A stretch of 49,847 nucleotides of DNA, taken from contig CAZIWX010000006.1 in NCBI GenBank assembly GCA_964543125.1, forward strand, positions 1 to 49,847, written 5' to 3'. The position numbers and the translations under genes were made by a program. Shown piece after piece: positions 25,247 to 32,264 of this stretch. The notes beneath the pieces were generated by a model that had not been told where the DNA came from, made no database searches, and saw only the letters and a program-made list of their open reading frames with translations. The stretch is from CAZIWX01 sp964543125 (GTDB taxonomy: Bacteria; Fidelibacterota; UBA8477). The first letter of the stretch is position 1. Each line of letters opens with the position of its first letter.

Positions 25247-26310
25247 TGCTGTTGGACAAATTACCAATTCTGAAAGCAAAATTTGCCGCCTTGGAACAGA
25301 ATCTGGCGGATAATAACGTTATTGCTGATCCTAAACGCTATGCACGGTTTGCCCGCGAGCATCGTGAAATGCAGCCGATTCTCAATACCTTCGAAGCGTA
25401 TAAGAATCTGGTGGATCTGATCCGGGATGATGAGGAAATCCTGAATGGGAATGATGAAGACCTGAAATCCATTGTGCGGGAAGAACTGGATGACCTATAT
25501 CAGCAGCGGGCAGCGGTTGAAGCCAAATTGAAAATAATGTTGATTCCCAAAGACCCCACGGATTATAAAAATGCCATTGTTGAAATTCGCGCCGGTACCG
25601 GTGGCGAAGAGGCGGCCCTGTTTGCGGCGGATCTCCTACGGATGTACCAGCGCTACGCTGAAGCGAAATCATGGGAAATCGAGTACCTCGGGCTTCATGA
25701 ATTGGGGAGCGGGGGCGTTAAGGAAGTATCTTTTCAGCTTTCCGGCGAAGGTATTTACGGACGGTTGAAATACGAATCCGGTGTCCATCGGGTTCAACGT
25801 ATACCGGCAACTGAATCCAGCGGACGCATCCATACTTCGGCAGCGACAGTAGCTATTATGCCTGAAGCTGAAGTGGTTGATGTGGATTTAGATCAAAATG
25901 ACCTCCGGATCGATACCTATCGGGCCAGCGGCGCCGGTGGACAGCATGTCAATAAAACTGAGTCAGCTATCCGGATTACCCACATTCCAACCGGATTAGT
26001 AGTTACCTGCCAGGATGAGAAATCCCAGCATAAAAATAAAGACAAAGCTCTGAAAGTACTGCGTGCCAGATTGCTACAACAGAGGCGGGAGAAGCAGGCC
26101 AGCCAACGAGCCAATATGCGCAAATCACTAGTCTCTACCGGCGACCGTAGTGCTAAAATTCGCACCTATAATTTTCCCCAGGGGCGCGTCACCGACCATC
26201 GGATCAACCTGACCCTTTATCGTCTGGAAGAAATCATTAACGGTGATCTGGACGAAATCCTGGAAGCGCTAATGACAGCGGATATGGCAGCGCAGTTGGA
26301 GGATTTATGA
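25246..26310 (+). CDS. prfA: Peptide chain release factor 1
   Basis: RF1 recognises UAA and UAG stop codons and triggers peptidyl-tRNA hydrolysis. It is 354 residues, full length. The GGQ loop is present in ASGAGGQHVNKTESAIR. Further landmarks are EIRAGTGGEEAALFAADLLRMY, GVHRVQRIPATESSGRIHTS and the C-terminal RITDHRINLTLYRLEEI-like segment. The PxT-type codon-recognition region is consistent with RF1 rather than RF2. The usual partner prmC, which methylates the GGQ glutamine and commonly follows prfA, is absent immediately downstream; a decayed gene lies there instead. Confidence 0.98.
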   Translation: MLLDKLPILKAKFAALEQNLADNNVIADPKRYARFAREHREMQPILNTFEAYKNLVDLIRDDEEILNGNDEDLKSIVREELDDLYQQRAAVEAKLKIMLIPKDPTDYKNAIVEIRAGTGGEEAALFAADLLRMYQRYAEAKSWEIEYLGLHELGSGGVKEVSFQLSGEGIYGRLKYESGVHRVQRIPATESSGRIHTSAATVAIMPEAEVVDVDLDQNDLRIDTYRASGAGGQHVNKTESAIRITHIPTGLVVTCQDEKSQHKNKDKALKVLRARLLQQRREKQASQRANMRKSLVSTGDRSAKIRTYNFPQGRVTDHRINLTLYRLEEIINGDLDEILEALMTADMAAQLEDL

Positions 26311-26476
26311 CTTCCGGCGGGTTCCGGGACAAAATACAGCCCCATGCTTTTAGTTATTTCAAAGTTTTGAGCTTGTTTACCGGGTTTGTAATAGTGGTCA
26401 TTGAACTCACAGCTGTCTTTCCGGTCCGTGGGGATGAATTAAAATTTGTACGAAATTTCCGGGTGTAGGCGCGGAA

Positions 26477-26977
26477 ATGCGGAAAATAATTTTAGTTACC
26501 GGGCGGAGTTTGACTAGGTTGTCAAGCTGCTTCGAGAAATCCGGCGGCACGAAGGGAAAAGTTTTTAGGGCGGGTATTTCCATGGGAAAAAGTCTCACCC
26601 TGACGGATGTTTTAAACAGAGCAAATGAACATAAAAAATCAAAATTTGAAAATTAAGGGTACTGTTGCCAACGTGTGTCAGAATGAGGGTCGTAAACTTG
26701 CATTGGTGGATGGTAACCGGGATGTTAAGGTGAGTTATGAAAACGACGCCTTTCAGGCGCCCAAAGCTTGGGTGGGCAAAACGGTGGCTCGGGAAGGTGT
26801 ATTTCTGCCTCGGACCGGGGATATGAAATGCGCTGGAGAAGCAAGGCGGGAAAACCTATTGCGAAGCTTAAAAAAATATCGTCCGGCCTGGCGTTCGAAT
26901 CCACCGGATGTTGTTCCGGGAGCGCGGTTAAATGCATGAATTACAATCTTATAGCGTCAGGATTCGTGCTATTCTAG
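26477..26977 (+). pseudogene. Decayed DUF4920-like lipoprotein gene with two frameshifts
   Basis: Three frame segments together read as one small exported protein. Segment one starts at ATG 26477 with a lipobox-like leader (LTRLSSCFEKSGG) and GKSLTLTDVL. The frame then shifts by one near an A6 run at about 26631-26637 to IKGTVANVCQNEGRKLALVDG and DVKVSYENDAFQAPKAWVGK. It shifts back near 26845-26855 to KAGKPIAKLKKISSGLAFESTGC and ends at 26977. The order SLTLxDVL, GTVxxVCxxxG, VxxF, AGKxxxxIKKI, FExTG matches DUF4920 proteins, but the usual CxxxGCW is GRK here. The leader is also interrupted by Arg. Decay is the simplest reading; sequencing error could explain the indels but not the motif loss. 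Confidence 0.55.
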
Positions 26978-26991
26978 TTATCAATACGGGT

Positions 26992-27019
26992 GATGTAACC
27001 AGAAGATGGGTTACACATC
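26992..27019. repeat. Inverted repeat upstream of ECF sigma gene
   Basis: The imperfect inverted repeat GATGTAACC (26992-27000) and GGTTACACATC (27009-27019) lies 20 nt before the sigma factor ATG. It could be a regulatory site or an RNA hairpin over the leader. Function is unproven. Confidence 0.35.
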
Positions 27020-27038
27020 CAATTAACGCATTTTGACA

Positions 27039-27623
27039 ATGAAAGAGTCGTCCGAACTGATCCAAGCTGCTAAATCCGGTGATACCCGGGCGCAGACGCA
27101 GTTAGTGAAAATGTATTCCGGCCGGATATATAATCTGGGGATCCGAATGTTGCGTAACAATGAAGACGCGGAAGACCTGCTACAGGAAGCATTTATCACT
27201 GCCTTTGCAAAACTAGGTAGTTTTAAGGAGAAATCCACTTTCTACACCTGGATTTACCGGATTGCAGTGAATATTGCCTTGGGACGGTTACGGGAAAAGA
27301 GCAAGCTGCGAGTCGCCTACTCCATTGAAGAACCGGATTTTGAGAATCTGCAGGGGTTGGCGATTTCGGAATGGCCGGAGTACATTGAAACGAGGATTAC
27401 GGATAAGGAATTCCGGGCCGCACTGGATATAATGCTGGAGGACCTGCCGGAAAAGTATCGCTCGGTATTTGTGTTGCGTGATCTGGAAAATTTGTCTACG
27501 CAGGAAACCGCAACAATGCTGAAACTTACGGAAAGCAATGTAAAGGTGCGTTTGATGCGAGCTCGATTATTTTTAAGGGATCGATTGAATAATTATTTCA
27601 AACGCACCGGATTGTTGGTATAA
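27039..27623 (+). CDS. ECF-type RNA polymerase sigma factor
   Basis: A 194-residue extracytoplasmic-function sigma factor of the RpoE/SigW type. Region 2 includes NLGIRMLRNNEDAEDLLQEAFITAFAKL and FYTWIYRIAVNIAL (promoter -10 recognition and core binding). Region 4 includes LPEKYRSVFVLRDLENLSTQETATMLKLTESNVKVRLMRAR, a helix-turn-helix for the -35 element. The ATG at 27039 is preferred over a TTG two codons earlier. It is followed 6 nt later by an anti-sigma-like gene, then glutaredoxin and groES, so the four likely form an operon for thiol or protein-folding stress. Confidence 0.95.
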   Translation: MKESSELIQAAKSGDTRAQTQLVKMYSGRIYNLGIRMLRNNEDAEDLLQEAFITAFAKLGSFKEKSTFYTWIYRIAVNIALGRLREKSKLRVAYSIEEPDFENLQGLAISEWPEYIETRITDKEFRAALDIMLEDLPEKYRSVFVLRDLENLSTQETATMLKLTESNVKVRLMRARLFLRDRLNNYFKRTGLLV

Positions 27624-27629
27624 GAAGAC

Positions 27630-27881
27630 ATGCGGAGCGAGCAAAAAAGAGATACCCGCCTTCAGGCTAAAATCTGTGCGGATTTTGGTGCTGATTTGGA
27701 TTCGCCGCTTTGCGAAGAGGTGGGGAAATTGATGGATGATTACCCGGAATTTCGGATCTATTACGATACCCTGAAGCGTTCAGTCAAATTGTACCAGTCG
27801 TGTGAGTGTGAACAAAATGTACCGGCTGAGGTGTCGGAGCGACTCTTCAATATCTTGAAATTGGAAAAATCCAAACCATGA
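27630..27881 (+). CDS. Small anti-sigma-factor-like protein lacking the zinc motif
   Basis: An 83-residue soluble protein directly behind the ECF sigma gene. ICADFGADLDSPLCEEVGKLMDDYPEFRIYYDTLKRSVKLYQ resembles zinc-binding anti-sigma (ZAS) domains, in which HxxxCPxC precedes a helix like RxYYDTLK. Here that motif reads DDYPEF (36-41), so the His and Cys ligands are missing. Other cysteines (16, 28, 58, 60) are present but in different places. The C-terminus VPAEVSERLFNIL is typical of these small anti-sigmas. It has no TM helix, so it would be cytosolic. A role in holding the sigma factor is inferred from position and weak similarity. Confidence 0.65.
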   Translation: MRSEQKRDTRLQAKICADFGADLDSPLCEEVGKLMDDYPEFRIYYDTLKRSVKLYQSCECEQNVPAEVSERLFNILKLEKSKP

Positions 27882-27899
27882 AATGGAGTGTTACTGCAG

Positions 27900-28145
27900 A
27901 TGTCTACCAGTCAATCGAAAGTAATTGTGTTTACCACACCTACTTGCACCTATTGCAAATCCGCAAAACGCTATTTACGTGAAAAGCAGGTAAAGTTTAA
28001 AGAAATTGATGTGTCAAAAAATGAAAAGGCAGCTCGGGACATGGTGAGAAAAACCGGACAACAGGGTGTGCCTCAATTATGGATAAACAATCAGCCTGTG
28101 GTCGGATTTGACCGGGCTAAAATCGAGCGATTATTAAACATATAG
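27900..28145 (+). CDS. Glutaredoxin-like protein
   Basis: An 81-residue thioredoxin-fold thiol reductase with the active site CTYC (in FTTPTCTYCKSAKRYL), the cis-proline TGQQGVPQLWI and the GFDRAKIERLL C-terminal helix. It is close to NrdH/Grx-type small redoxins. It would reduce protein disulfides in the cytosol using glutathione or another thiol cofactor. The ATG at 27900 has GGAG 11 nt upstream; a GTG at 27888 would overlap it and is less likely. It is inside the sigma / anti-sigma / grx / groES run. Confidence 0.93.
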   Translation: MSTSQSKVIVFTTPTCTYCKSAKRYLREKQVKFKEIDVSKNEKAARDMVRKTGQQGVPQLWINNQPVVGFDRAKIERLLNI

Positions 28146-28154
28146 GAGGAGTGA

Positions 28155-28424
28155 ATGAAAATCCAACCTTTGGATGATCGAGTATTAGTTGAACCAGCAT
28201 CGGAAGAGGAAAAAACCGCTTCAGGGATTATCATTCCCGATACGGCCAAGGAAAAACCCCGTCGTGGCAAGGTCGTCGCCGTGGGCAATGATGAAGAGTT
28301 ACAGGAACTTCTTAAAGCGGGCGATGAAGTCCTTTACGGCAAATATGCCGGTGATGAGTTACAGTACGACGGTAAGGATTATCTGATCCTGTCCCGGAGT
28401 GATATTCTGGCAAAACTCAAATAA
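28155..28424 (+). CDS. groES: Co-chaperonin GroES
   Basis: The 89-residue GroES heptamer subunit caps GroEL. KIQPLDDRVLVEPASEEEKTASGIIIPDTAKEKP (N-terminal strand and mobile loop with GIII) and RRGKVVAVG are clear. The LKAGDEVLYGKYAGDELQYDGKDYLILSRSDILAKL end is normal. A strong ribosome binding site, AGGAGGAGTG, precedes the ATG. No groEL follows; a long GC-rich hairpin ends the unit, so groEL must be elsewhere. Its placement behind an ECF sigma factor and a glutaredoxin suggests stress-controlled expression. Confidence 0.97.
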   Translation: MKIQPLDDRVLVEPASEEEKTASGIIIPDTAKEKPRRGKVVAVGNDEELQELLKAGDEVLYGKYAGDELQYDGKDYLILSRSDILAKLK

Positions 28425-28435
28425 GCAGCTTGTTG

Positions 28436-28471
28436 TAAGACCCGGGGGCTCACTGCGAGCCCCCGGTCTTA
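28436..28471 (+). terminator. Strong hairpin after groES
   Basis: Arms at 28436-28451 and 28457-28471 pair almost perfectly (TAAGACC[C]GGGGGCTC with GAGCCCCCGGTCTTA) around a 5-nt ACTGC loop. It is a very stable GC-rich stem, followed by a weakly U-rich stretch. It most likely ends the sigma-groES transcript. Confidence 0.8.
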
Positions 28472-28585
28472 TATCCCCGCTTGTCTTTAAAGGTCATTCG
28501 GAAACAATTCCGCTTACCTAGGCTTTAACCAATCCATGACTCACACGGCATATGACTGCCCGGATGGGAAGAAACGGATCATATT

Positions 28586-29944
28586 ATGAGTACAACTTAC
28601 ATTATAATCGGTGGCGACGCAGCCGGAATGAGTGCCGCCAGCCGCATTAAAAAAAATGATAAAGAGTCCAAAGTAATTGTTTATGAACGCGATTCGAATA
28701 TCAGCTATGCCGCTTGTGGAATACCATACTGGTTGGGAGGTGTTGTCCCTTCAGATAAAGTTTTACAGGTGCTCACGCCCAAATTAGCCAAAGCAAAACG
28801 TGGTATTGATGTGCTGATTAATCATGAAGCCATTGCGATCGATGCGGCCCAGCGCCGGGTAACGGTGCATAATATCGAAAAATCCGATATTCAGGATGTG
28901 AGCTTTGATCATTTGATCATTGCCACCGGCGCGTCAGCCATACGCCCCAATATTCCCGGTGTTTTATTGCCGGAAGTGTTTACGCTGCGAACCCTTTCCG
29001 AAGGACAGAATATCTTTAAATTCATGGAATCGAATCGTCCTAAAAAAGCCGTGGTTGTCGGTGCCGGTTACATTGGCTTGGAAGTCACGGAAGCTTTTCG
29101 TGCCAAAGGAATTGAAGTTGATCTGGTGGAAATGGCCCCCCATATCATGCCCAATTTTGATGCCGATCTGGTTGAAGAAGTTACTGCTCATCTGAAAGAC
29201 CGGGGCGTAAACCTTTATTTGGAATCCAAGATTAAAGCCATCCGGGAGCAGACAAGCGGACTAAAAATTGAAATAGATGGTCCTACCACGAGCCTGGATG
29301 CGGATATTGTAATTTTGGCGGTTGGGGCGAAACCCAATAGCGGACTGGCCAAGGAAGCCGGCTTGAAAATGGCAAAATCCGGCGCCATCTGGGTCAACAA
29401 TCGGATGAAAACCAATTCAGAGCGGGTTTGGGCGGCCGGTGACTGTGTGGGCTATAATCATCTGGTAACGGGGGAAAGTGTTTGGGCGCCCTTGGCGCCG
29501 GCAGCCAATAAAACCGGTCGAATCGCCGGTGACAATGCATCCGGGGGACATTCTATTTTTCCGGGAATATTGGGAACCGCGGTGGTAAAAGCTTTTGATT
29601 ATACAATGGCCATGACGGGTATTACCGAAAAGGTTGCCATTGAGAGCGAAAAATTTCCTCACGCAACCAGCATCACAATTTCTGAGATGGACCGAGCCAA
29701 ATACTATCCCGGCGCTAAAGAGATAAAAATCAAACTGGTGGTGGACAAACGGGAAAAGAAAATCCTGGGCGCCCAGATGATCGGTACCGGGGATGTGGCC
29801 AAACGTCTCGATGTTCTGGTAACTGCAATCACCGCGGGCATGACAGCAAATGATTTGGCCATGTTGGATCTGTGCTATGCACCACCTTTCTCGCCCGTGT
29901 ATGATCCGGTGAATATCGCCGGACAAGTTGCCGGCAAAGTCTGA
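28586..29944 (+). CDS. CoA-disulfide reductase-type FAD/NAD(P) oxidoreductase
   Basis: A 452-residue flavoprotein of the single-cysteine disulfide reductase group (CoA-disulfide reductase, NADH oxidase, NADH-dependent persulfide reductase). The N-terminal FAD site is IIIGGDAAGMSAASRI. The redox Cys is C44 in SYAACGIPYWLGG. The NAD(P) site is VVVGAGYIGLEV, and the second FAD contact is VWAAGDCVG. The dimerisation domain carries the Tyr of LCYAPPFSPVYDP, as in CoA-disulfide reductases. It lacks a fused rhodanese domain, but a separate rhodanese lies in the same cluster. The exact substrate (CoA disulfide, persulfide or polysulfide) is not decided by sequence. Confidence 0.9.
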   Translation: MSTTYIIIGGDAAGMSAASRIKKNDKESKVIVYERDSNISYAACGIPYWLGGVVPSDKVLQVLTPKLAKAKRGIDVLINHEAIAIDAAQRRVTVHNIEKSDIQDVSFDHLIIATGASAIRPNIPGVLLPEVFTLRTLSEGQNIFKFMESNRPKKAVVVGAGYIGLEVTEAFRAKGIEVDLVEMAPHIMPNFDADLVEEVTAHLKDRGVNLYLESKIKAIREQTSGLKIEIDGPTTSLDADIVILAVGAKPNSGLAKEAGLKMAKSGAIWVNNRMKTNSERVWAAGDCVGYNHLVTGESVWAPLAPAANKTGRIAGDNASGGHSIFPGILGTAVVKAFDYTMAMTGITEKVAIESEKFPHATSITISEMDRAKYYPGAKEIKIKLVVDKREKKILGAQMIGTGDVAKRLDVLVTAITAGMTANDLAMLDLCYAPPFSPVYDPVNIAGQVAGKV

Positions 29945-29967
29945 AGTATTAATTGGCGGGAATCCGG

Positions 29968-30204
29968 ATGATCGCTAAAACCATGTATATTGAGGATCTG
30001 GTTAGGGAATATCCCAAACTGGTGGGACCGCTAAAAACCGCGGGCATTGTCTGTCTGGCCTGCGGCGAACCGGTCTGGGGTACGCTGGCCGATCAGGCGC
30101 GTGAAAAAGGCATAACCGATTCGGACCTCGATGGAATCATTGATCGTATGAACGCGGTACTGTTAAAAATTACTAAAGCAGAACTTCACTCGCAGGGAGA
30201 TTAG
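29968..30204 (+). CDS. DUF1858 domain protein
   Basis: A 78-residue soluble protein with the DUF1858 pattern: YIEDLVREYPKLVGPLKTAGIVCLACGEPVWGTLADQAREKGI. It contains a CxxC pair (CLAC, about 30-33) preceded by a helix. DUF1858 domains are small and helical, occur with hybrid-cluster and redox proteins, and have been suggested to handle thiols or metals; the biochemical function is not established. The start is taken at ATG 29968. It lies between the flavoprotein and the OsmC gene with short spacers, so it is probably part of the same transcript. Confidence 0.85.
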   Translation: MIAKTMYIEDLVREYPKLVGPLKTAGIVCLACGEPVWGTLADQAREKGITDSDLDGIIDRMNAVLLKITKAELHSQGD

Positions 30205-30212
30205 TTAGACCA

Positions 30213-30647
30213 ATGGCTGTGACGATACAACAAGTCGGACATGCTGCAACATTTGTGGCAAAGGGCAATTCGCAACATTGGGTCGTAATGGACGGAAAAA
30301 CCCAAGCCGGTGGTACTGAAGCCGGAGCAAGTCCCATGGAACTTATATTATTCGGACTGGGTGGCTGTACCGGAATGGATGTGGTGAGCATCCTGCGAAA
30401 AATGCGCGTGAACCTGGAAGATTTGAGAATCGAAATCGATTCAGAGCGGGCCGACGCTCACCCAAAAATTTACACCAAAATCGACTTGACTTATCATTTC
30501 TACGGTCCTGATCTACCACGGGATAAACTGGACCGGGCGGTACAATTGTCTGAAAAAACTTACTGCTCGGTGAGTGCCATGCTGAGTGAATCAACCGCGA
30601 TCAATGTGAAAATTGAAAACCATAATACGGTTGGCGTACATGCGTAA
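30213..30647 (+). CDS. OsmC/Ohr family thiol protein
   Basis: A 144-residue OsmC-like protein. The two catalytic cysteines are in LFGLGGCTGMDVVSIL and EKTYCSVSAML. The N-terminal strand region GNSQHWVVMDGK and the GASPMELIL helix are of the YhfA/OsmC type. Known relatives reduce organic hydroperoxides or handle small thiols and sulfane sulfur. It overlaps the start of the rhodanese gene by 8 nt, so the two are likely translated together. The role in sulfur-species detoxification is inferred from the neighbours. Confidence 0.9.
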   Translation: MAVTIQQVGHAATFVAKGNSQHWVVMDGKTQAGGTEAGASPMELILFGLGGCTGMDVVSILRKMRVNLEDLRIEIDSERADAHPKIYTKIDLTYHFYGPDLPRDKLDRAVQLSEKTYCSVSAMLSESTAINVKIENHNTVGVHA

Positions 30648-31074
30648 ATCGCTTTTCATATTATTGGTCGTCCTGTTTGGTGCGTCCTTATTTGTTTGGG
30701 GATTTTTTAGCGATAATAATGGTGGCGCGTTTCCCAGTATCACGGCCCGGGAACTACATGAAAAAATCAATCTGCATGCAGATCTGGTTTTGTTGGATGT
30801 AAGAACCCGGGCAGAATGGAAGGGTTCCCGGGGACATATCAACGGAGCTATCCTGATCCCGCTTCAAGAATTAAATACCCGTTTCCCAGAGTTGAATGAA
30901 ATGAAGAATAAAGAGATCATTGTTTACTGCCGAACTGGTAACCGTTCCCGAGTGGCCACTGCGTTGTTGCGTGAAAAAGGATTTAATGCGGTGAATATGC
31001 TGGGGGGCATGCAAGCCTGGAATCAGATTGTACAGCCGGACACGGTCCATGCCGGACCGGAGGAGCCTCAATAA
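30640..31074 (+). CDS. Membrane-anchored rhodanese domain protein
   Basis: A 144-residue sulfurtransferase. The N-terminus (RKSLFILLVVLFGASLFVWGFF) is a signal anchor, placing the domain in the periplasm. The rhodanese core has VLLDVRTRAEWKGSRGHINGAILIPL and the active-site loop VYCRTGNRSRVA with its catalytic Cys. LREKGFNAVNMLGGMQAWNQ follows. It transfers sulfane sulfur from persulfide or thiosulfate donors. The ATG at 30640 starts just before the anchor. The stop overlaps the start of the DUF6132 gene. Confidence 0.92.
   Translation: MRKSLFILLVVLFGASLFVWGFFSDNNGGAFPSITARELHEKINLHADLVLLDVRTRAEWKGSRGHINGAILIPLQELNTRFPELNEMKNKEIIVYCRTGNRSRVATALLREKGFNAVNMLGGMQAWNQIVQPDTVHAGPEEPQ
31059..31065 (+). 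promoter_or_regulatory. Shine-Dalgarno that points to an ATA start codon
   Basis: GGAGGAG lies inside the last codons of the rhodanese gene and ends 5 nt before ATA at 31071. The nearest standard start (TTG at 31089) would be 23 nt away, too far for this ribosome binding site. Confidence 0.6.
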
Positions 31075-31289
31075 AAACCTCGGTAAAATTGGCTTTAGGT
31101 GTGGGCTTGGGTGCGGTTGCAGGTTTTGCTTACTATTTTTTTATTGGGTGCCAGACAGGAACTTGCCCGATCAGTTCAAGCCCCTATATAGCAACTATTT
31201 ATGGTAGTGTTGTGGGGTTGTTGGTTACCGCCCCCGGGCGGAAAAAATCCCAATCCGATACTCAACCGGTTCAACCCCGGGAACAATAA
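31071..31289 (+). CDS. DUF6132 family small membrane protein (likely ATA start)
   Basis: A 72-residue inner-membrane protein with the DUF6132 pattern: GAVAGFAYYFFIGCQTGTCPISSSPYIATIYGSVVGLL. Two hydrophobic helices flank a Cys-containing loop (GCQTGTCP), and the tail is soluble. The first residues would be KTSVKLALGVGLGA when read from ATA at 31071-31073, with a good ribosome binding site. Its relatives usually begin with a basic stretch of this kind, so a TTG at 31089 would drop real residues. The ATA overlaps the rhodanese stop (ATAA). Function is unknown; the Cys pair and context fit thiol or sulfur handling. Confidence 0.8.
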   Translation: MKTSVKLALGVGLGAVAGFAYYFFIGCQTGTCPISSSPYIATIYGSVVGLLVTAPGRKKSQSDTQPVQPREQ

Positions 31290-31384
31290 GCCCCATGAAA
31301 TTTGAAGATTTTATTACCGCCCGGTTGGTACTTCAGTTCGGGGAAATCGCGTTTTATATTGACGCACCCAGAAAGGAATAAAGT

Positions 31385-31477
31385 ATTCTTGACATTCTGA
31401 AACTATTAGGCGCCTTGGCCATCTGGTTTGTCGTTGTACGCTGGATCATGCCGCGCTTCAACCTTTCACCTGGGTGA
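31385..31477 (+). CDS. Possible 30-residue single-TM peptide with ATT start
   Basis: An open stretch encodes LDILKLLGALAIWFVVVRWI followed by MPRFNLSPG, a hydrophobic helix with a basic flank. No ATG, GTG or TTG lies at its start. AAAGGA is 7 nt before an ATT at 31385, which could be the start codon. It follows the DUF6132 gene in the same direction. Tiny membrane peptides are seen in redox clusters, but coding is not proven here. Confidence 0.35.
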   Translation: MLDILKLLGALAIWFVVVRWIMPRFNLSPG

Positions 31478-31547
31478 GGGGTGAGCAATTACCCACCGGT
31501 TGGTGGGCAAAAACAAAAGATTTTCGTTGAAGAGTTAAAACTAAAAC

Positions 31548-32264
31548 ATGAAGCCGAAAAAAAACATTCTTAAAGCTGGATTGCTTACCTTGTTACTGCT
31601 GAGTGTGGGATTTGCTCAGACCTCGTTTGTGTTTGAGCATCAGGATACTTCGGTCACCGGCACGGATGAGTTCTATGAATTCGAAGGCTACATCATTAAC
31701 ACTTCCGGCGACACGTTGAATTTGACCGTGGTACGGCAGCCTTTGATTGAGCCACCTCTCGACTGGAGTTGTTCCATGTGTGTGGTATTTTGTCTGCCGC
31801 CTTTCATCGACTCATACGATTTTACACTAGCACCCTCGGACTCAGCTTGGTTTGCGCTGGACGTGTATCCATTTGATGTTGCCGGAACCGGCCGCTGGTC
31901 CATTATTGTCATCGATTCCAGCACCATGGCGGCTGACACCGCCAGTTATAGCGTCACCTATGGTTCGACTTCGCTGAGGGGGGAGACGGTTAGTCTGAAA
32001 GACAATGAGATAGTGTCGGCTTATCCAAATCCGGCCAATGCAGCTTTCACGACCTTGCTTCGAAATCTAAATGCGGGAAATTTTCAAATAGCTCTTTACG
32101 ATATTTCCGGTCGCGAGATAATGAATAAGCAGATCATCATTCAACCGAATCAAGCTAAGTACAGGCTCTTATGGGATGCTAGTGAACTCAGTTCCGGAGT
32201 CTATACCGTGCGCGTTCAGGGGGAGCAGCAATCATGGATCCAGCATCTCACAATCGTCAAATAA
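31548..32264 (+). CDS. Secreted Cys-rich protein with type IX sorting domain
   Basis: A 238-residue exported protein. The signal peptide KAGLLTLLLLSVGFAQ is followed by a beta-sandwich-like domain with a cysteine cluster WSCSMCVVFCLPPFID (about 74-89). The C-terminal sorting domain starts at YPNPANAAF and has YDISGREIM and SSGVYTVRVQG. It would cross the outer membrane through the type IX system. Similar proteins with WxSSxC...CxPP patterns occur in FCB genomes near TlpA and Omp28 genes, but their function is unknown. The stop overlaps the TlpA-like ATG by one base (TAATG), so the two are coupled. Confidence 0.8.
   Translation: MKPKKNILKAGLLTLLLLSVGFAQTSFVFEHQDTSVTGTDEFYEFEGYIINTSGDTLNLTVVRQPLIEPPLDWSCSMCVVFCLPPFIDSYDFTLAPSDSAWFALDVYPFDVAGTGRWSIIVIDSSTMAADTASYSVTYGSTSLRGETVSLKDNEIVSAYPNPANAAFTTLLRNLNAGNFQIALYDISGREIMNKQIIIQPNQAKYRLLWDASELSSGVYTVRVQGEQQSWIQHLTIVK

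Noticed and set aside
26307..26468. 53-codon frame overlapping the prfA stop (ATGA), with a hydrophobic stretch
   Set aside because: Does not look like PrmC or any family and ends abruptly in the decayed region; not supported as a gene.
31295..31381. 28-codon ATG frame after DUF6132
   Set aside because: Short, no recognisable features, and its end runs into the ribosome binding site of the better candidate peptide.
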